NCBI GenBank assembly: GCA_949825065.1
Contig: OX463849.1
Location: forward strand, 31,422,043-31,486,042
Reading direction: 5' to 3'
Origin: Odontocerum albicorne
Taxonomy: Eukaryota; Arthropoda; Insecta; Trichoptera; Odontoceridae
DNA length: 64,000 bases
This document shows, in pieces, positions 32,180-43,050 of the stretch. Positions within the stretch are counted from its first letter, which is position 1, and every line of letters starts with the position of its first letter. The translations under genes were made by a program, and so were the position numbers. Below the pieces are notes generated by a model, which did no database searches, was not told where the DNA came from, and worked only from the letters and a program-made list of their open reading frames with translations.

Positions 32180-33049
32180 TGTGGACTTATCCTCAGCTAG
32201 CAAGGTGAGAGTTCTATCTGAAAGATTAGAAATCCCCAAGACTCTAGGCCACGCTGTTATTAATACGCGTTCCCAATCTCAGGAATAGCCTTCACCAGAA
32301 ATTCCAATCGCATGTAATCGAAGAAAACAACTCTACCTTAAAGGCCTAAAATAGAATAATTCAATAAGTTCGATCACCCGGCCACGCTATTATAACACCG
32401 GTCTACTACTAATCTCGCCGACCAGATGTACGACAGCTAGTATTCGTCAAACTTAATTAGCGAAACAGCCGGACGGCTCTGAACGAATAATGTTATAGTT
32501 GGCAAACTTAGTGCTCTAAATATTCTATTTTTTGTTGATGATTTAAAAATCTTCAAAGCGATCCAAACTCCGGAATACGCCACTAACTCTATCCAACCGG
32601 AAAGAAAACGTAACGAATTATTCCTTGCCAATGCAACAAGGAACTTCTATCAGCTACTAAACACCCGGCCAATCACAAGAAACTATGGCGTTCCACTAGC
32701 TCTGCCTACCCGATTACCGGCCAAATTCGAGATTATACTCCTCGTAAAACTACGCTCAACTCGATTTTTTCTAATTTTAGAAAATAACTACCTACACTCG
32801 CACAGCTTTTATCAGCCGCACGTTATTAGTTGGTTATTATATTTTATTTAATTAATAAATAAAATCCTCAACTCATACACAAAATGACCGCCAAACAAAA
32901 CGGTACTCGAATCAATTTCCGCCCGACCGACTTGACTGAAGTACAAAGCCTATGCTTTGTTGTTTTAACGGTCCTGAATTGCTTTCGATTCTTTACCGAG
33001 TTATACGCAGTTAATCAAAATAATATAACAAAATTATACACCGTATACA
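32180..33049 (-). other. Leader of the LTR element, no gene recognised
   Basis: About 0.9 kb between the first gag ATG and the leader repeats. Short frames only on either strand. Confidence 0.5.
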
Positions 33050-33355
33050 ATACAACAATGCACAAAATTTCGAATAAAAACAGGAAGAAAAGAAAGAAGA
33101 AAACATAAAATTCAAATACACAGTACACAACAAAGCAATGCACAAGATATTCAAATCAAAAAAAGAAAAAAAAAAACATAAAACTCAAATACACAGTATA
33201 CAATAAAGCAATGCACAAGATATTCAAATCGAAAAATGAAAAAAGAAGAAAAAAAACATAAAATTCCAATACACAGTACACAACACAGCAATGCACAAAT
33301 TATTCTAGTACCAAAAGAAGAAAGAAAGGAAAAAAACATAAAAATACAAATTATA
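33050..33355 (-). repeat. Leader tandem repeat, four units of about 72-78 bp
   Basis: Each unit contains CAATGCACAA, then AAATTATTC or AGATATTCAAATC, an A/G-rich stretch, CATAAAATTCAAATACACAG and TACACAAC. It lies between the primer binding site and gag. Confidence 0.75.
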
Positions 33356-33382
33356 CCGTCCAAGCCCGACGACGAACCTCTA

Positions 33383-33405
33383 GGCCCCGCGTTGAAAGGC
33401 GGCCA
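33383..33405 (-). promoter_or_regulatory. Candidate primer binding site, tRNA-Lys-like with an insertion
   Basis: The minus strand reads TGGCCGCC, TTTC, AACGCGGGGCC. It resembles the complement of tRNA-Lys (TGGCGCCC-AACGTGGGGC) with about three extra bases. It starts one base from the LTR, the spacing also seen in the H2B-bearing element. Confidence 0.5.
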
Positions 33406-33406
33406 G

Positions 33407-34852
33407 TTTCAGACTTTTTGCCTTTTAATTAATTAAGTAGGATTACTAAAAGCCTGGATGTTACAATGTATGACTCTTACTCCGGTAGCTCAGTATAGGT
33501 AAAACAAGGCTCAATAAGATCTCAAGATGTCGTGGGAAGAGGTAGGCATTCGTCAGTGCTTGGGTAGGTATAAATACATAATGAAACACATATTTGCTGT
33601 TAATTGGTTATATATTTAATCCTGACGAGCTGATACTCCGTCAGGAAAATCAAATGGGCAGATTTCTCTCTGCTACTCCGCTAACCTTTCAGATGGACAG
33701 GCAGTCGAAGTAATTTATTATCACACAACAGTCCGTTGCGGAAATGTGTCAATTCTCAAAGATTAGATCTCGCCAATCTCTAGAATACTCAAATATCACC
33801 ATAAAATGACAAGCAAAAGAGGATAAATAAGGTTGATCTTACTCCAATACAGGACAAAATGTATTATCCCAGATCCGCTTCAAGTGTATGACCAGGTCGA
33901 CTCGTATATGGCCCTCTGACCTTATACTGTTACTACAGGGCCGCTGATGTGAAGAAATTCCCTCAGTGGTTGGCGACCGCCAATTCGTGCCGTAATACAC
34001 CCACACGACTCAGTTCCTCCAAAATTTACCGGACAAATTGTATCAAATAAGAATGAACAATCAAATGTGAGAAAAGCTTGTTCAAGTTCGCGAACAGCGT
34101 CAAGACGAGAATGATGTTGACTTGATAACTTCGTGGCGAGAATGACTGTGGGGAGATCGCGGTTCCTTTATTTAAGGGATCTCCCCAAGCTCCGCCATTT
34201 TGGAACTCTTTAGAAAGTTGCTCGCGACCGTTAAAAAAAATCATAAATCTTTTTTGCCAATGAATAGTATATTTTAACTTTCGCAGCGTAATTAAGTCGA
34301 GAATCCCTTTTGTATGACATCCGGTAACCCTAAAGGCGACACTTAAAATTGCTTAAGGGACACTAGTCACTTCTTTTGAAATGTATCTCGAGTGAAGTGT
34401 TTTTTTGTCTTCTTACCGTGGAATCCATATTTAACTATGTCCGCAATAAATTAAGCGCGACGTATTTCTTTAGAAAGGAGAAGAGAAATTTTTGACCCCT
34501 TTTTTTTTCTTTCTCGCATAACAATCGCGGTCATAAAAGCGCATACACCCTCTGAAATATATCTTGCGCAAAGTTTTATTTCTTTTCTTAGTAACAATAG
34601 TTATCTGGGACTGCAATAAATCAGATCGTAGGACGGAACACTAATTACCGATCCTCATAAAGTGTCGTGTATTTCTATACAAATGGGAAGACAAAGCCAG
34701 CCAGTCGAGGCAGTCAAGTTTGAAACAATAGGAAGCAATCCTTCTCGAAAATGACGCAAGATCTCCCTTTGACTGCTCTGGTTCACTATTTTTAATGGTT
34801 ATTTTTTAACTACAATAAACTAATTGGTCGGCCGTACCCAAGTCCTGACACT
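33407..34852 (-). repeat. 5' LTR of the gypsy-like element
   Basis: Copy of 25108-26553. Identity between the two argues for a very recent insertion. Confidence 0.9.
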
Positions 34853-35010
34853 AACCCGGAGTTTGCGGGCTCGATTCCTGTTGGAATCAATGTTTTTTTT
34901 AAAAGAATTCTGTCTAGTTTTTACTTTAAGCCCCTTTAACATATTTCTGGTTGGTTGGAAGATATTGCCACATGGTAATAAGCCCGCCAAGTTGTACTAT
35001 AAACAACGAA
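34853..35010 (+). mobile_element. SINE1, 3' part, continuing from 25107
   Basis: CCGGAGTTTGCGGGCTCGAT is the B-box half of the tRNA-like head. The body continues to the family 3' end TTGGTTGGAAGATATTGCCA and AATAAGCCCGCCAAGTTG. Confidence 0.8.
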
Positions 35011-35384
35011 AGGGTAACACTTTCAGATCATAATCCAACTTAGTTATTAGGATTTGCAGTTTAATTATGGAGTTCCACAAATTTTAAGCTGTAACCTTTG
35101 ACAAACAATTCATTTTCAGGGTTTTGAAGTCCCCGTATTGGAAAAGTTGGTAATCGATGAATTTCTGACTGCGAGGGGGCACCCTGTTATATATTTGGTT
35201 TTAGTTTCCTGTCATATCGTTCATGGTTAAATTTATTACCCTTTTTGTGTTTTATTTCATGCTGCTTTCAACATACCTGTGGTCCCCACCTTAGAATCCG
35301 AGTAAGGGTGTCTAGATGCAAGTTGAAAATGCAAAGATGATGTTTCATGAATGAAAGAAGCATCGAATATAATTGTGGGACTAT
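35011..35384. other. No gene recognised
   Basis: Nothing matched. Confidence 0.45.
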
Positions 35385-35652
35385 ACATTGCTAACTTGTC
35401 TAAACACTAGGACTACAAACTCTCACAACACATTTCTAAATTGTCTAAACACTGGGACTATAAACTCTCACAACACATAGCTAACTTGTCTAAACACTTG
35501 GACTATAAACTCTCACAACACATAGCTAACTTGTTTAAACACTGGGACTACAAACTCTCACAACACATTGCTAACTTGTCTAAACGCTGGGACTACAAAC
35601 TCTAACAACACATTGCCAACTTGACTAAACACTGGGACTACAAACTCTTATC
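35385..35652. repeat. 45-bp tandem repeat, about 6 copies
   Basis: Unit CATTGCTAACTTGTCTAAAC followed by ACTGGGACTACAAACTCTCACAACA. Confidence 0.9.
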
Positions 35653-36034
35653 AAGACCTGATTGATTCGAATAGTAAGGTGCTGAAATCTCTGGGAGCAT
35701 GTAGCATAGTTGGTTATATGGTTCAGGTTTCTTGGCTGCTAAGTTGATATGTAGTCATAAATATTGCCATATAGGTCCGCTTCTTAAAAGTCTACACTGG
35801 CTTAAGTATCGTGAAAGAATTGATTTCAAACTTTGACTGTTAATATTAAAGTCCCTTAATGGTGGTTACATCTGTGTCTAAGGGATGTTCCTTCGGATAT
35901 AAGTAGAATTTAAGGTCAATTTATTTTTTTATATACTAAATTGGTTGATTCAAATCAATCAAATAGGGCGAGGTATTTTGATAGAGTTTTGTCGTTGCTG
36001 ATCCTTGGGTTTGAAATGGTATGCCTCCTAGTGT
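35653..36034. other. No gene; one stray minisatellite unit
   Basis: 35966-35998 (TAGGGCGAGGTATTTTGATA...) resembles one unit of the 16.6-kb array. Confidence 0.4.
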
Positions 36035-36200
36035 CAGATATATGTATGCAGCTTTAGGAAGCTCTTAAAGACAATAATTTGTGGATTGTCTTTAAGTGCT
36101 TGTCAAAATTTATGAGTGAGTTCGAATCCTAAGTTAGAGTGCCCTTGATAAGGGTTTGCTCTCTAAACTGGTTAGTGTTATTATACTCGTAATACAATTG
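36035..36200 (+). mobile_element. R2-type repeat
   Basis: GCAGCTTTAGGAAGCTC, TGTCAAAATTTATGAGTGAG, then GTTCGAATCCTAAGTTAGAG, a B-box-like tRNA-derived segment. Confidence 0.5.
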
Positions 36201-36439
36201 ATGGTCCAGACATGGATATGAAATGAATAAAATTGTTTTTTTTTCAAAATATTCTAGTGTATTTGCACAGACATGCATCGATCTCGTTACTAGGGGTGAG
36301 TAGTTGACGTGTACAGTTTTCCGAGAGTGTCCAAGTAGTCCTTACAATTATTGAAGTGATCTTTTTCATTTGACTAGCCCTTTTCTAACAATACAATTCA
36401 TCTGTATTGTATTTCTCTAAACTTTTGTTGTAAACAATA

Positions 36440-36605
36440 CAATTTGACGTTTTTGCAATATCTTGCAGCCAAACAGAAAGATGTTACAAGCCATAAGTAA
36501 ACACAAGACTGAAGTCCGTCAAACATCGGAGCATTTACGGTAAACGAACTCTCTACCCCCGGATTTGAAGATAGGCATCTTATCTAGACCACAGAGAAGG
36601 ATTTT
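36440..36605 (-). mobile_element. SINE1, degraded
   Basis: The tail (GCAATATCTTGCAGCCAAAC) is on the left, and the head complement, with CCCCCGGATTTGAAGATAGG and CTAGACCACAGAGAAGG, is on the right. Confidence 0.6.
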
Positions 36606-37059
36606 GAGCAAACTTCAAAAAACTTCTTAAATTTGGTACTATTTAAAAAATGTTACATATATAACTATGCGAAATTAAGTATTATAGACAAATGTATACA
36701 TAAAAAGAACCTACAAGAAAAAAATCTGAATTGGTAAAAAAATCACCCTATACGTTTCATCCCTGCACAGCCTGCCAAATCACGTCCTTCGAAGCTGCGG
36801 CCGAACCAATTCTGAGGCGATATATGTTAATTGTATTTCTATTGCTTATTGTAAGGCTATTTGGGGATCAACTCAACGGCCTCGAGGCCTAGGATAAACC
36901 CTAGAAAAGCTTCATTCTAGAGTATTTTATGTGAATTTTCATCTCTGACAAACTACTGAAAAAGACTAACTGAATAAATAGAGGAAGTATTTATTTGCTT
37001 CGCGACCCCACGGGGATCTCCAGCACGCCATTAGGAAACATATTTTATTTTTATAATAT
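36606..37059. other. No gene recognised
   Basis: Nothing matched. Confidence 0.45.
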
Positions 37060-37165
37060 ATATGATATTTACTTAACACATGACAAGAAATATAAACGAT
37101 TTGTGAAAAAAACAGGTGATTTAATTTGGACACACAATTTTAATGGATCTGAGTTTGTTGCAACC
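37060..37165 (-). mobile_element. SINE-D, truncated third copy
   Basis: CACATGACAAGAAATATAAACG to TTTTAATGGATCTGAGTTTG matches the tail half of 5195-5290, then diverges. Confidence 0.6.
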
Positions 37166-37379
37166 ATGCAGCTTTGCTATCAGTTCATCAAAGAATTGAT
37201 TTTATTTCACTTTTCATCTCCATTCCGCTATTTAAAAAGTATCTTCACAGGTGATGGAAGAGTTCTGAGGGATATCGAATTGCGTGTAGTGATAAAAAAA
37301 ACAAAATCATTGGGGACATAAAATATGTAAATTCAATACGGACAATATCAAAGAATATATATGATTAAAGTCATACATG
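37166..37379. other. No gene recognised
   Basis: The 108-codon plus frame 36995-37321 spans the SINE-D scrap and I do not regard it as a gene. Confidence 0.45.
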
Positions 37380-37620
37380 ATATAGTGCTAATGTTGTATA
37401 GAAATGGTTTAAGATGAGTAAGGAAAGCATGGTTGAGTTGAGAGAATGGTATTTTAAAAACAAAACATAAAAGTCAAAGAAATCGTTAGAGTTTTATGAA
37501 AAGGTGTGTTGACATAAAACAGGTGAAGGATGTGTGTCGACATCGGAAGTCTGGCGCCCTATCCTCTTTTATTATTCTGGCAGGGAAATGACGTGATGGT
37601 ATGTACTCGTATGCTCATCT
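37380..37620 (+). mobile_element. LINE-A 3' end
   Basis: AGTAAGGAAAGCATGGTTGAG (K-x-W-L-like codons), AAAAGGTGTGTTGACATAAA and the terminal GGCAGGGAAATGACGTGATG. Confidence 0.6.
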
Positions 37621-38609
37621 CTAGGATCTTTTTATTTCCATTATACTCGTAAACCCGACATTTGCCCTCTCCAGGGTCCACCTTCGTCTTTTTTTCATTA
37701 CAAAGTGAAAGTGTTGGCTTAATTAAGTCTAGTATTAACTTTTTTTTTTATTTTTCACCTGAATTAACACAACTACCGAATAACATTAACCTATTACTAG
37801 CATTCAGTTAACTAAAGCTATTATATAAGTATTTTTTACTGCAATATTGTGAAGAAATACTTGTAGTACGCTTTCAACAACAAATTTAAGCCCATTATCT
37901 TAATTGTTAAAGCTTACTTCTTTTATAACGAAAACAAAATAAAATGAAACCATTGAGTTCTTACCGCTCACGACCGTAATGTAAACATACTCTCGGTGCA
38001 AGCATTGGTTAACGAATCGCAAGGAACCCTCTTCCTACTCGATAGTTTTAAGTTCACTTGCTTCTTCATCTTCACATCTCCAAAACAATAACCACAAAAA
38101 TGCTAAGTTTAAGTTGTTAACTCTGCTTATGTTATTGCAATGTTTGTAAATTAGCATATATGTAATGTGCACTCACTGTATTTGTTTATCTTCTTAAAAT
38201 ACCCATGAGGATGAAGAATGCCACCTTTAAAAAGCCAGCTAACCAATAATCAAGGCTAAAAATATTGTCAAAAAATGGACAAAACCCGTTTAAATTTTTT
38301 GACATAAAAACCCATTTTTTGACATGCTTATCTACGTGACCTAATTGGTTAGACGCCTAAATTTCAACCAAATAGTTATGGATTTAATAGTTACAACGGT
38401 TTTCAGTCTGGTTATCATTAAAGGTTGTTTAAAAAATGGTAGAAGAGATTACAACTAGGCAATAAACCCTCCAGGTTGTACGATATTTAAATAAAGTGTA
38501 AGATAACAAGAACAGATTTGTATTGTTTATTTATTTTATAAAAAATTTTCATTACGTTTTTTTTTCTTAATATTTTACTTTGTGTATTGTATTACACTTC
38601 CGTTGTATA
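37621..38609. other. No gene recognised
   Basis: AT-rich. Nothing matched. Confidence 0.5.
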
Positions 38610-38945
38610 CAGTACAATCTGGCTGCCATGTGACAATCTCTTACAACAAACAAGAAAAATAGTAAACGGTTGTATCGCAGCGTGTGCAAAATGTATTCCT
38701 AACAAGGACACACCACAAGGCTACAATATTTCATTCTATTGTATTCCAATTGTGTTAAATATAATACAATTTTTTTGTCTTGTAATATCTTTCAACCAAC
38801 CAGAAATATGTTTGCAATGCTTAAGTGAAAACCAGACTGGTACACTTTTTCAAATAAATTGGGTACCAACGGGAATCAAACCAGTCACTTCCGGGTCGCA
38901 AAACGAGCATCCTTGCAACTGGGTCATGGAGGTCATGAAAATAAA
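38610..38945 (-). mobile_element. Two SINE1 pieces (tail at 38610-38680, copy at 38765-38945)
   Basis: TGGCTGCCATGTGACAATCT is the tail form. The second piece has TATCTTTCAACCAACCAGAA, the body block AAGTGAAAACCAGACTGG, and the head complement with GGGAATCAAACC and GGGTCATGGAGGTCAT. A 142-codon plus frame (38587-39015) simply crosses these SINEs. Confidence 0.65.
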
Positions 38946-39300
38946 TTCAATATTCAAGACATATAACTCGTTCTGGAAAAAAAGCGTGCTTCCTATAAAA
39001 ATCGATTTTTGTTAACTGACATTTTGAGAGAGACCAGACAACAACGACCATGTTTAACCGTGTCACGCCCTCCTTAAGAATTTTCTGTTGTCCCGAAATT
39101 GTCTGTAATGGCTCAAGTAGGGTTGATTTACATAAACCTCGCCGAATTTCAAAGTGGTTTTGATTTATGACTTAGATGCTTAGATAAAATTTAAATGGGC
39201 ACATAACAGCCTAACAAATTTAGATTTTTTAACGTACTTGTACGTAGAAGTAAGCATCATTTATATTATTTATTTGTTTATTACAAATATATACTTCACC
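38946..39300. other. No gene recognised
   Basis: Nothing matched. Confidence 0.45.
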
Positions 39301-39497
39301 TATATTATTTAAAGTTATGGCATTGACACTGTGAAAGTTCAAAGAGATAGTAATTTATTTATTAAAACACTGTTTATTCCCCTTAACATTACGGTATAAC
39401 CCTACCCGTTTCAAAGTTTTCAACTTATCATCTGGGTTGCACTAACAAAACTACTTGTTTGTGCTCCCTGGTGAAGTGAAAATCTTGAAACTAGAGG
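39301..39497 (+). mobile_element. Hairpin retroposon, copy 3, degraded
   Basis: The head (TATATTATTTAAAGTTATGG, then CATTGACACTGTGAAAG) and the first arm (AACACTGTTTATTCC, AACCCTACCCGTTTCAAAG) are present. The second arm is lost after TTGAAACTAGAGG. Confidence 0.65.
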
Positions 39498-39599
39498 TAG
39501 ATCTATATCCTGATGTTTAACACCGAAGTGTCCTTTAAAAACCTCAACACTTACTAAACGAGAGATAAATATCAACATCTTAAAATTTTAACACATAGT

Positions 39600-39915
39600 G
39601 TTGAGGATATGAGTGGTGCAATTTGCAGCTTTAGGAAACACTAGAAAACAAAGCTTTTTAGGAGATCTTGTCAAAATTTATGAGTATGCATGAAAACTAC
39701 ACATATACACTACACTCCCCCTAAAGCCGAATGTGTTACTACCATTTATCGGAAAATCCACAAAAATTCTTTGTAGTTCGTATATTTTTGGTAAGTTTTT
39801 TGCGGTTTTCTTGCTAAATATATTTTTCTGAACACACCCAGATGCAGGGAAGTACCTATAGTGGGTTCGAACCACAAGTTAAAGCACCATTAAGAGGAAT
39901 CTGCTCTCTAAACGA
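39600..39915 (+). mobile_element. R2-type repeat, longest copy
   Basis: GCAGCTTTAGGAAACACTAG, GTCAAAATTTATGAG, CACTACACTCCCCCTAAAGC and a tRNA-like segment with GTGGGTTCGAACCACAAG near the 3' end. Confidence 0.6.
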
Positions 39916-40080
39916 CGATTTATAAATTATCATTTTATTATTATTATTACTTTTAAAAAAATCAACACAATTCAAAACACAGAGGTGTCTGGAATCACTT
40001 ATAGTAATTGGTTTAACTTCATTTAATTTCTTAAAACAATCATTTGTAAATTATAGGTTTCCCTAATTCGTATAATGAAA
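39916..40080. other. No gene recognised
   Basis: Short AT-rich spacer. Confidence 0.4.
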
Positions 40081-40250
40081 AATGCACCCATGTAAATACA
40101 TAGTTAAATTAAGCTATACAAAAATGCACCCATGTAAATACATAGTTAAATTAAGCTATACAAAAATGCACCCATGTAAATACATAGTTAAATTAAGCTA
40201 TACAAAAATGCACCCATTTAAATACATAGTTAAATTAAGCTATACAAAAA
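40081..40250 (+). repeat. 42-bp tandem repeat, 4 copies, in frame
   Basis: Because the unit is a multiple of three, it encodes MHPCKYIVKLSYTK four times (frame 40082-40270). Copies are almost identical. I regard it as a minisatellite, not a gene. Confidence 0.9.
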
Positions 40251-40445
40251 ATCATAAGCACACGTTGTGAATAGAAAATAAAATAACATACAGTAAAAAT
40301 CTAGTGATAAATTATTGTTGACAAATGTAGCAAAAATAAATTTCTCAACAATTTGTAACATTGAGAGATGATAAATTAATGCCAAAACACAAAAAATTTT
40401 ATATTATCTTAAAAATATTAATTACTGCAAATTTTACATTAAGAG
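40251..40445. other. No gene recognised
   Basis: AT-rich spacer. Confidence 0.4.
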
Positions 40446-40722
40446 TAATTATTTTCTTATATTACTTATAGATAAGGCATTAACATTGTGGAGGTTTAAA
40501 AACATTGTCATTTGTTTAATCAAACACTGTTTATTCCACTTTTTGTAACGGTATAATACTACCGGTTTCAAGGTGTTCACCTCATCATCTGAGGAGCATA
40601 AACAAGACTTGTTTGTGCTCCCCTGATAACGAAGTGAAAGCCTTAAAACCGGTAGGGTTATACCGTTAGAAAAAGTGAAATAAACAGTGCTTGATGAAAA
40701 TAAATTATAATAATTATTTTCT
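40446..40722 (+). mobile_element. Hairpin retroposon, copy 2, with 12-bp target duplication
   Basis: Perfect direct repeat TAATTATTTTCT at 40446-40457 and 40711-40722 flanks a 253-bp element. The head, with GATAAGGCATTAACATTGTGG, is followed by two arms. The left (AACACTGTTTATTCCACTTT, then CTACCGGTTTCAAGG, then GAGGAGCATAAACAAG) is mirrored by the right (CTTGTTTGTGCTCCCC, then CCTTAAAACCGGTAGGG, then GAAATAAACAGTG). The arms meet with almost no loop at about 40610. Tail GATGAAAATAAATTATAA. Confidence 0.8.
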
Positions 40723-41241
40723 CTTGAAAGTGTGACGCGACACATGAAAAATGGACGTAATAAAAGTGAACGCCAAAATTTTCAAGAATTTTAAATAGTA
40801 TTTATAACAATTCATAATCCACCATTTTGAAAGAAATATTAATTCAAATAAATTCAAAATCATTCAATTATTTCCGTTTATTTGAAAACAAGGAAAATCT
40901 TTCGTCGCGTAATAAACGATCTAGAATGAAAAGGTACTAATTGCGTTCTCATTCCACGATGAGATCGTTTTATTTTTACGATTTGCGAAAACGCTATTGA
41001 AGGAAAGTTTGCTAAATTAATTTTAAAATCGACCAATGAAACTCCTTGCCATGTTCACGGCTTAATAAGCGTTTCCTCTTTGCTATCATTAGCCGAGATG
41101 CCCTTCAACAGAAGGGCTTTAATTTGTTGAAATTAACAAGTTTTGTATTTCGGAGAAGAATTCAAAAGAAATTTTTGTTTCGCTCTGAACTTGTCCCAGA
41201 TAAAATCGCAGAAAAGATAAATATTTGAAACAAAAGTTGAA
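40723..41241. other. No gene recognised
   Basis: The plus frame 41046-41228 shows no domain. Confidence 0.45.
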
Positions 41242-41801
41242 TACAGGGTGGCCCATGAAAGGTTGAAGGATGTATGTACATCTCTATAATGCGTATACTG
41301 TCATTGTTTCCCTGGCAGTGTGCGCAGTAGCTCCATCCTGTTGAAACTATACCTTCTGATTATCTCAACCACTGGGCGTAAAAATGTTCAAGCAATATCC
41401 TATACAGGGCGCCGTTGATTCTTCCTGGCAGACCTCCCTCATTTTCAAAGAAATAGGGGCCGATGAGCCGATTTAGCCACAACACCGCACCAAACAGTGC
41501 CTTTTTGGGAATACAATAAATGCTGATGTAATTCCCTGGGATTCTCAGTACCTCAAAATCTGCAGTTTTGTTTGTTGATGTACCCATTTAAATTAAAATG
41601 GGCCTCATCACTCATATCAAGTTGTTCAAAAAGTTGTTGTTATCTCTGGCCAGGTGTTAAAATCGAATGGTGTACTGCAGACGCTATTGAGTATATTGAA
41701 ATAGTAAAGCTCTATAACTTGTAATAAAAAAATAAAAAATAATGAAAATCTACAATTTATGACTTTTTAAAACCATTCAGTCTTTCAGAGGCCACCCTGT
41801 A
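41242..41801 (-). mobile_element. Tc1/mariner-type transposon, internally deleted
   Basis: Inverted termini CAGGGTGGCC (41244) and GGCCACCCTG (to 41799) with TA duplications (41242-41243, 41800-41801). The minus-strand frame 41587-41360 and the codons just upstream encode SDEAHF, GYINKQNC-like residues (shifted), KALFGAVLW and IGPYFFENEGG. These are the DDE-domain blocks of this transposase group around the first and second catalytic positions. The N-terminal DNA-binding part is missing and frames are broken. Confidence 0.75.
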
Positions 41802-41823
41802 TATGAAATAAGAATTATTATAT

Positions 41824-41900
41824 TTCACGATCTCTGGCCTAGTTGGCGAAACGCTATACTTCTCAAGAATTAAACTCCCGGATGACATAAACGCTTGTAC
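41824..41900 (+). mobile_element. SINE1 head
   Basis: CTCTGGCCTAGTTGGCGAAAC and AATTAAACTCCCGGATG in tRNA-like order. Confidence 0.55.
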
Positions 41901-42244
41901 GCTTCTATAGCTGACAGATGTGATTTGTTATTTTTTGTTTGAACTTTTCTAGTAAGTTGAGAATTAAAAGATTTTTGGTTATTGGGTATTCCTTAAGCGG
42001 TGAAAATATACCATTTTATTTATAGTCTTTTTCATGATTGGTTGTAGTCAATAACAGTATATTTTTTGTAGGTAATAACCGTTTTGTAATCAGTAACAAT
42101 TGGTTGTAGTCAATAACAGTTCATTTTAACATGTTTATTTTTTTATTGCAACATTCCTATAATTATTGCGTCATTGATCTTTATTTTTGGTTCTAGTCCG
42201 TTTTTTCGAATAATTTTTAAATTGATCGATATTTGCCTGCCTGA
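41901..42244. other. No gene; short internal duplication
   Basis: GGTTGTAGTCAATAACAGT occurs twice (42041 and 42101). Confidence 0.5.
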
Positions 42245-42530
42245 GGTTTTATATACATATGCTTGGTGTAAACAGCTTTAGGGAGCACTTGAAGACAACC
42301 CTTTTTGGAAGTCTTATCAAGATTTATGATTACATTAACCTACACACATACTCTTCAGTCAATTTAAATCTGAATGTGATTTAAAGCTGAACATATCGGA
42401 AGATCTACACAATTTTTTTGTAGTTCGTCTTGAATTGGTAAGTTTTCTGCGATTTTCTTACCAAATATGTTTTTTCAAACATATACAAATGCGATGAAGT
42501 TCCTTATATAATACTGAAACCAAAATATGT
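42245..42530 (+). mobile_element. R2-type repeat
   Basis: AACAGCTTTAGGGAGCACTTG through TTTTTTTGTAGTTCGTCTTG matches the 39600 copy in order. Confidence 0.6.
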
Positions 42531-42897
42531 AATTATTTAAATTGTATCTCGTTGGATTTCGTCGCCATTTTTTGGATACTATTAGTGTCAACACTTACGA
42601 GATAAAAAGGAGAAAATAAGAGGATATTTTTTTGCAATTAGTTTTTCTTGTAACTGCTTTATTTTTTGAGCCTCGAAAAAGAATGTAGAAACATGTTTTA
42701 ATACTAACAGTTATGGGTAACAAATGCATTTATAAGTAACAAATTTCTGTGAAGTCTTTAACTAAATAGCAAATAATGTTTTAACTTGGGCCAAAAATAA
42801 TGCCGTCTCTACGGCCCCATTCCTAGATATATTCGAATGACTAATTTTGATTTGTTGAAGGGTTACCATAAAAATAAATATTTAAAAATATATATTA
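42531..42897. other. No gene recognised
   Basis: Nothing matched. Confidence 0.45.
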
Positions 42898-43050
42898 TCG
42901 ACCTCTATGGCCTACATAGTAAAACGTATATTTTCCATCACGGAGGTTGCGAGTTTAATTCCCGTTCGAACCCTATTTATTTATAAAAATAAAAAGTGAT
43001 ATGAAGTCCAAAAACTCCGGTGGAATTTTAACATTTTGCAGCCAGTTCAA
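42898..43050 (+). mobile_element. SINE1
   Basis: GACCTCTATGGCCTACATAG, GAGGTTGCGAGTTTAATTCC (B box) and a body with a CAGCCAGTTCAAAG-like tail. Confidence 0.6.

Larger units (their letters stand above)
25108..34852 (-). mobile_element. Ty3/gypsy-like LTR retrotransposon, recent, pol-defective, 9.7 kb
   Basis: Direct repeats 25108-26553 and 33407-34852 (1446 bp, constant offset 8299, identical wherever I compared) enclose 6.85 kb. Coding order on the minus strand is gag, aspartic protease, then a partial reverse transcriptase. LTR termini on the minus strand are AGTGTCAG...CTGAAA, the AGT-start style of many insect gypsy elements. No clean target duplication is visible: only AA is shared at the outer ends, although the split SINE1 flanks join correctly. 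From about 30206 to 26554, where RNase H, integrase and any env should be, I see only non-coding, repeat-rich DNA. It is a young insertion of a non-autonomous derivative. Confidence 0.85.

Noticed and set aside
38587..39015. 142-codon plus frame
   Set aside because: It crosses two SINE1 pieces and has no domain.
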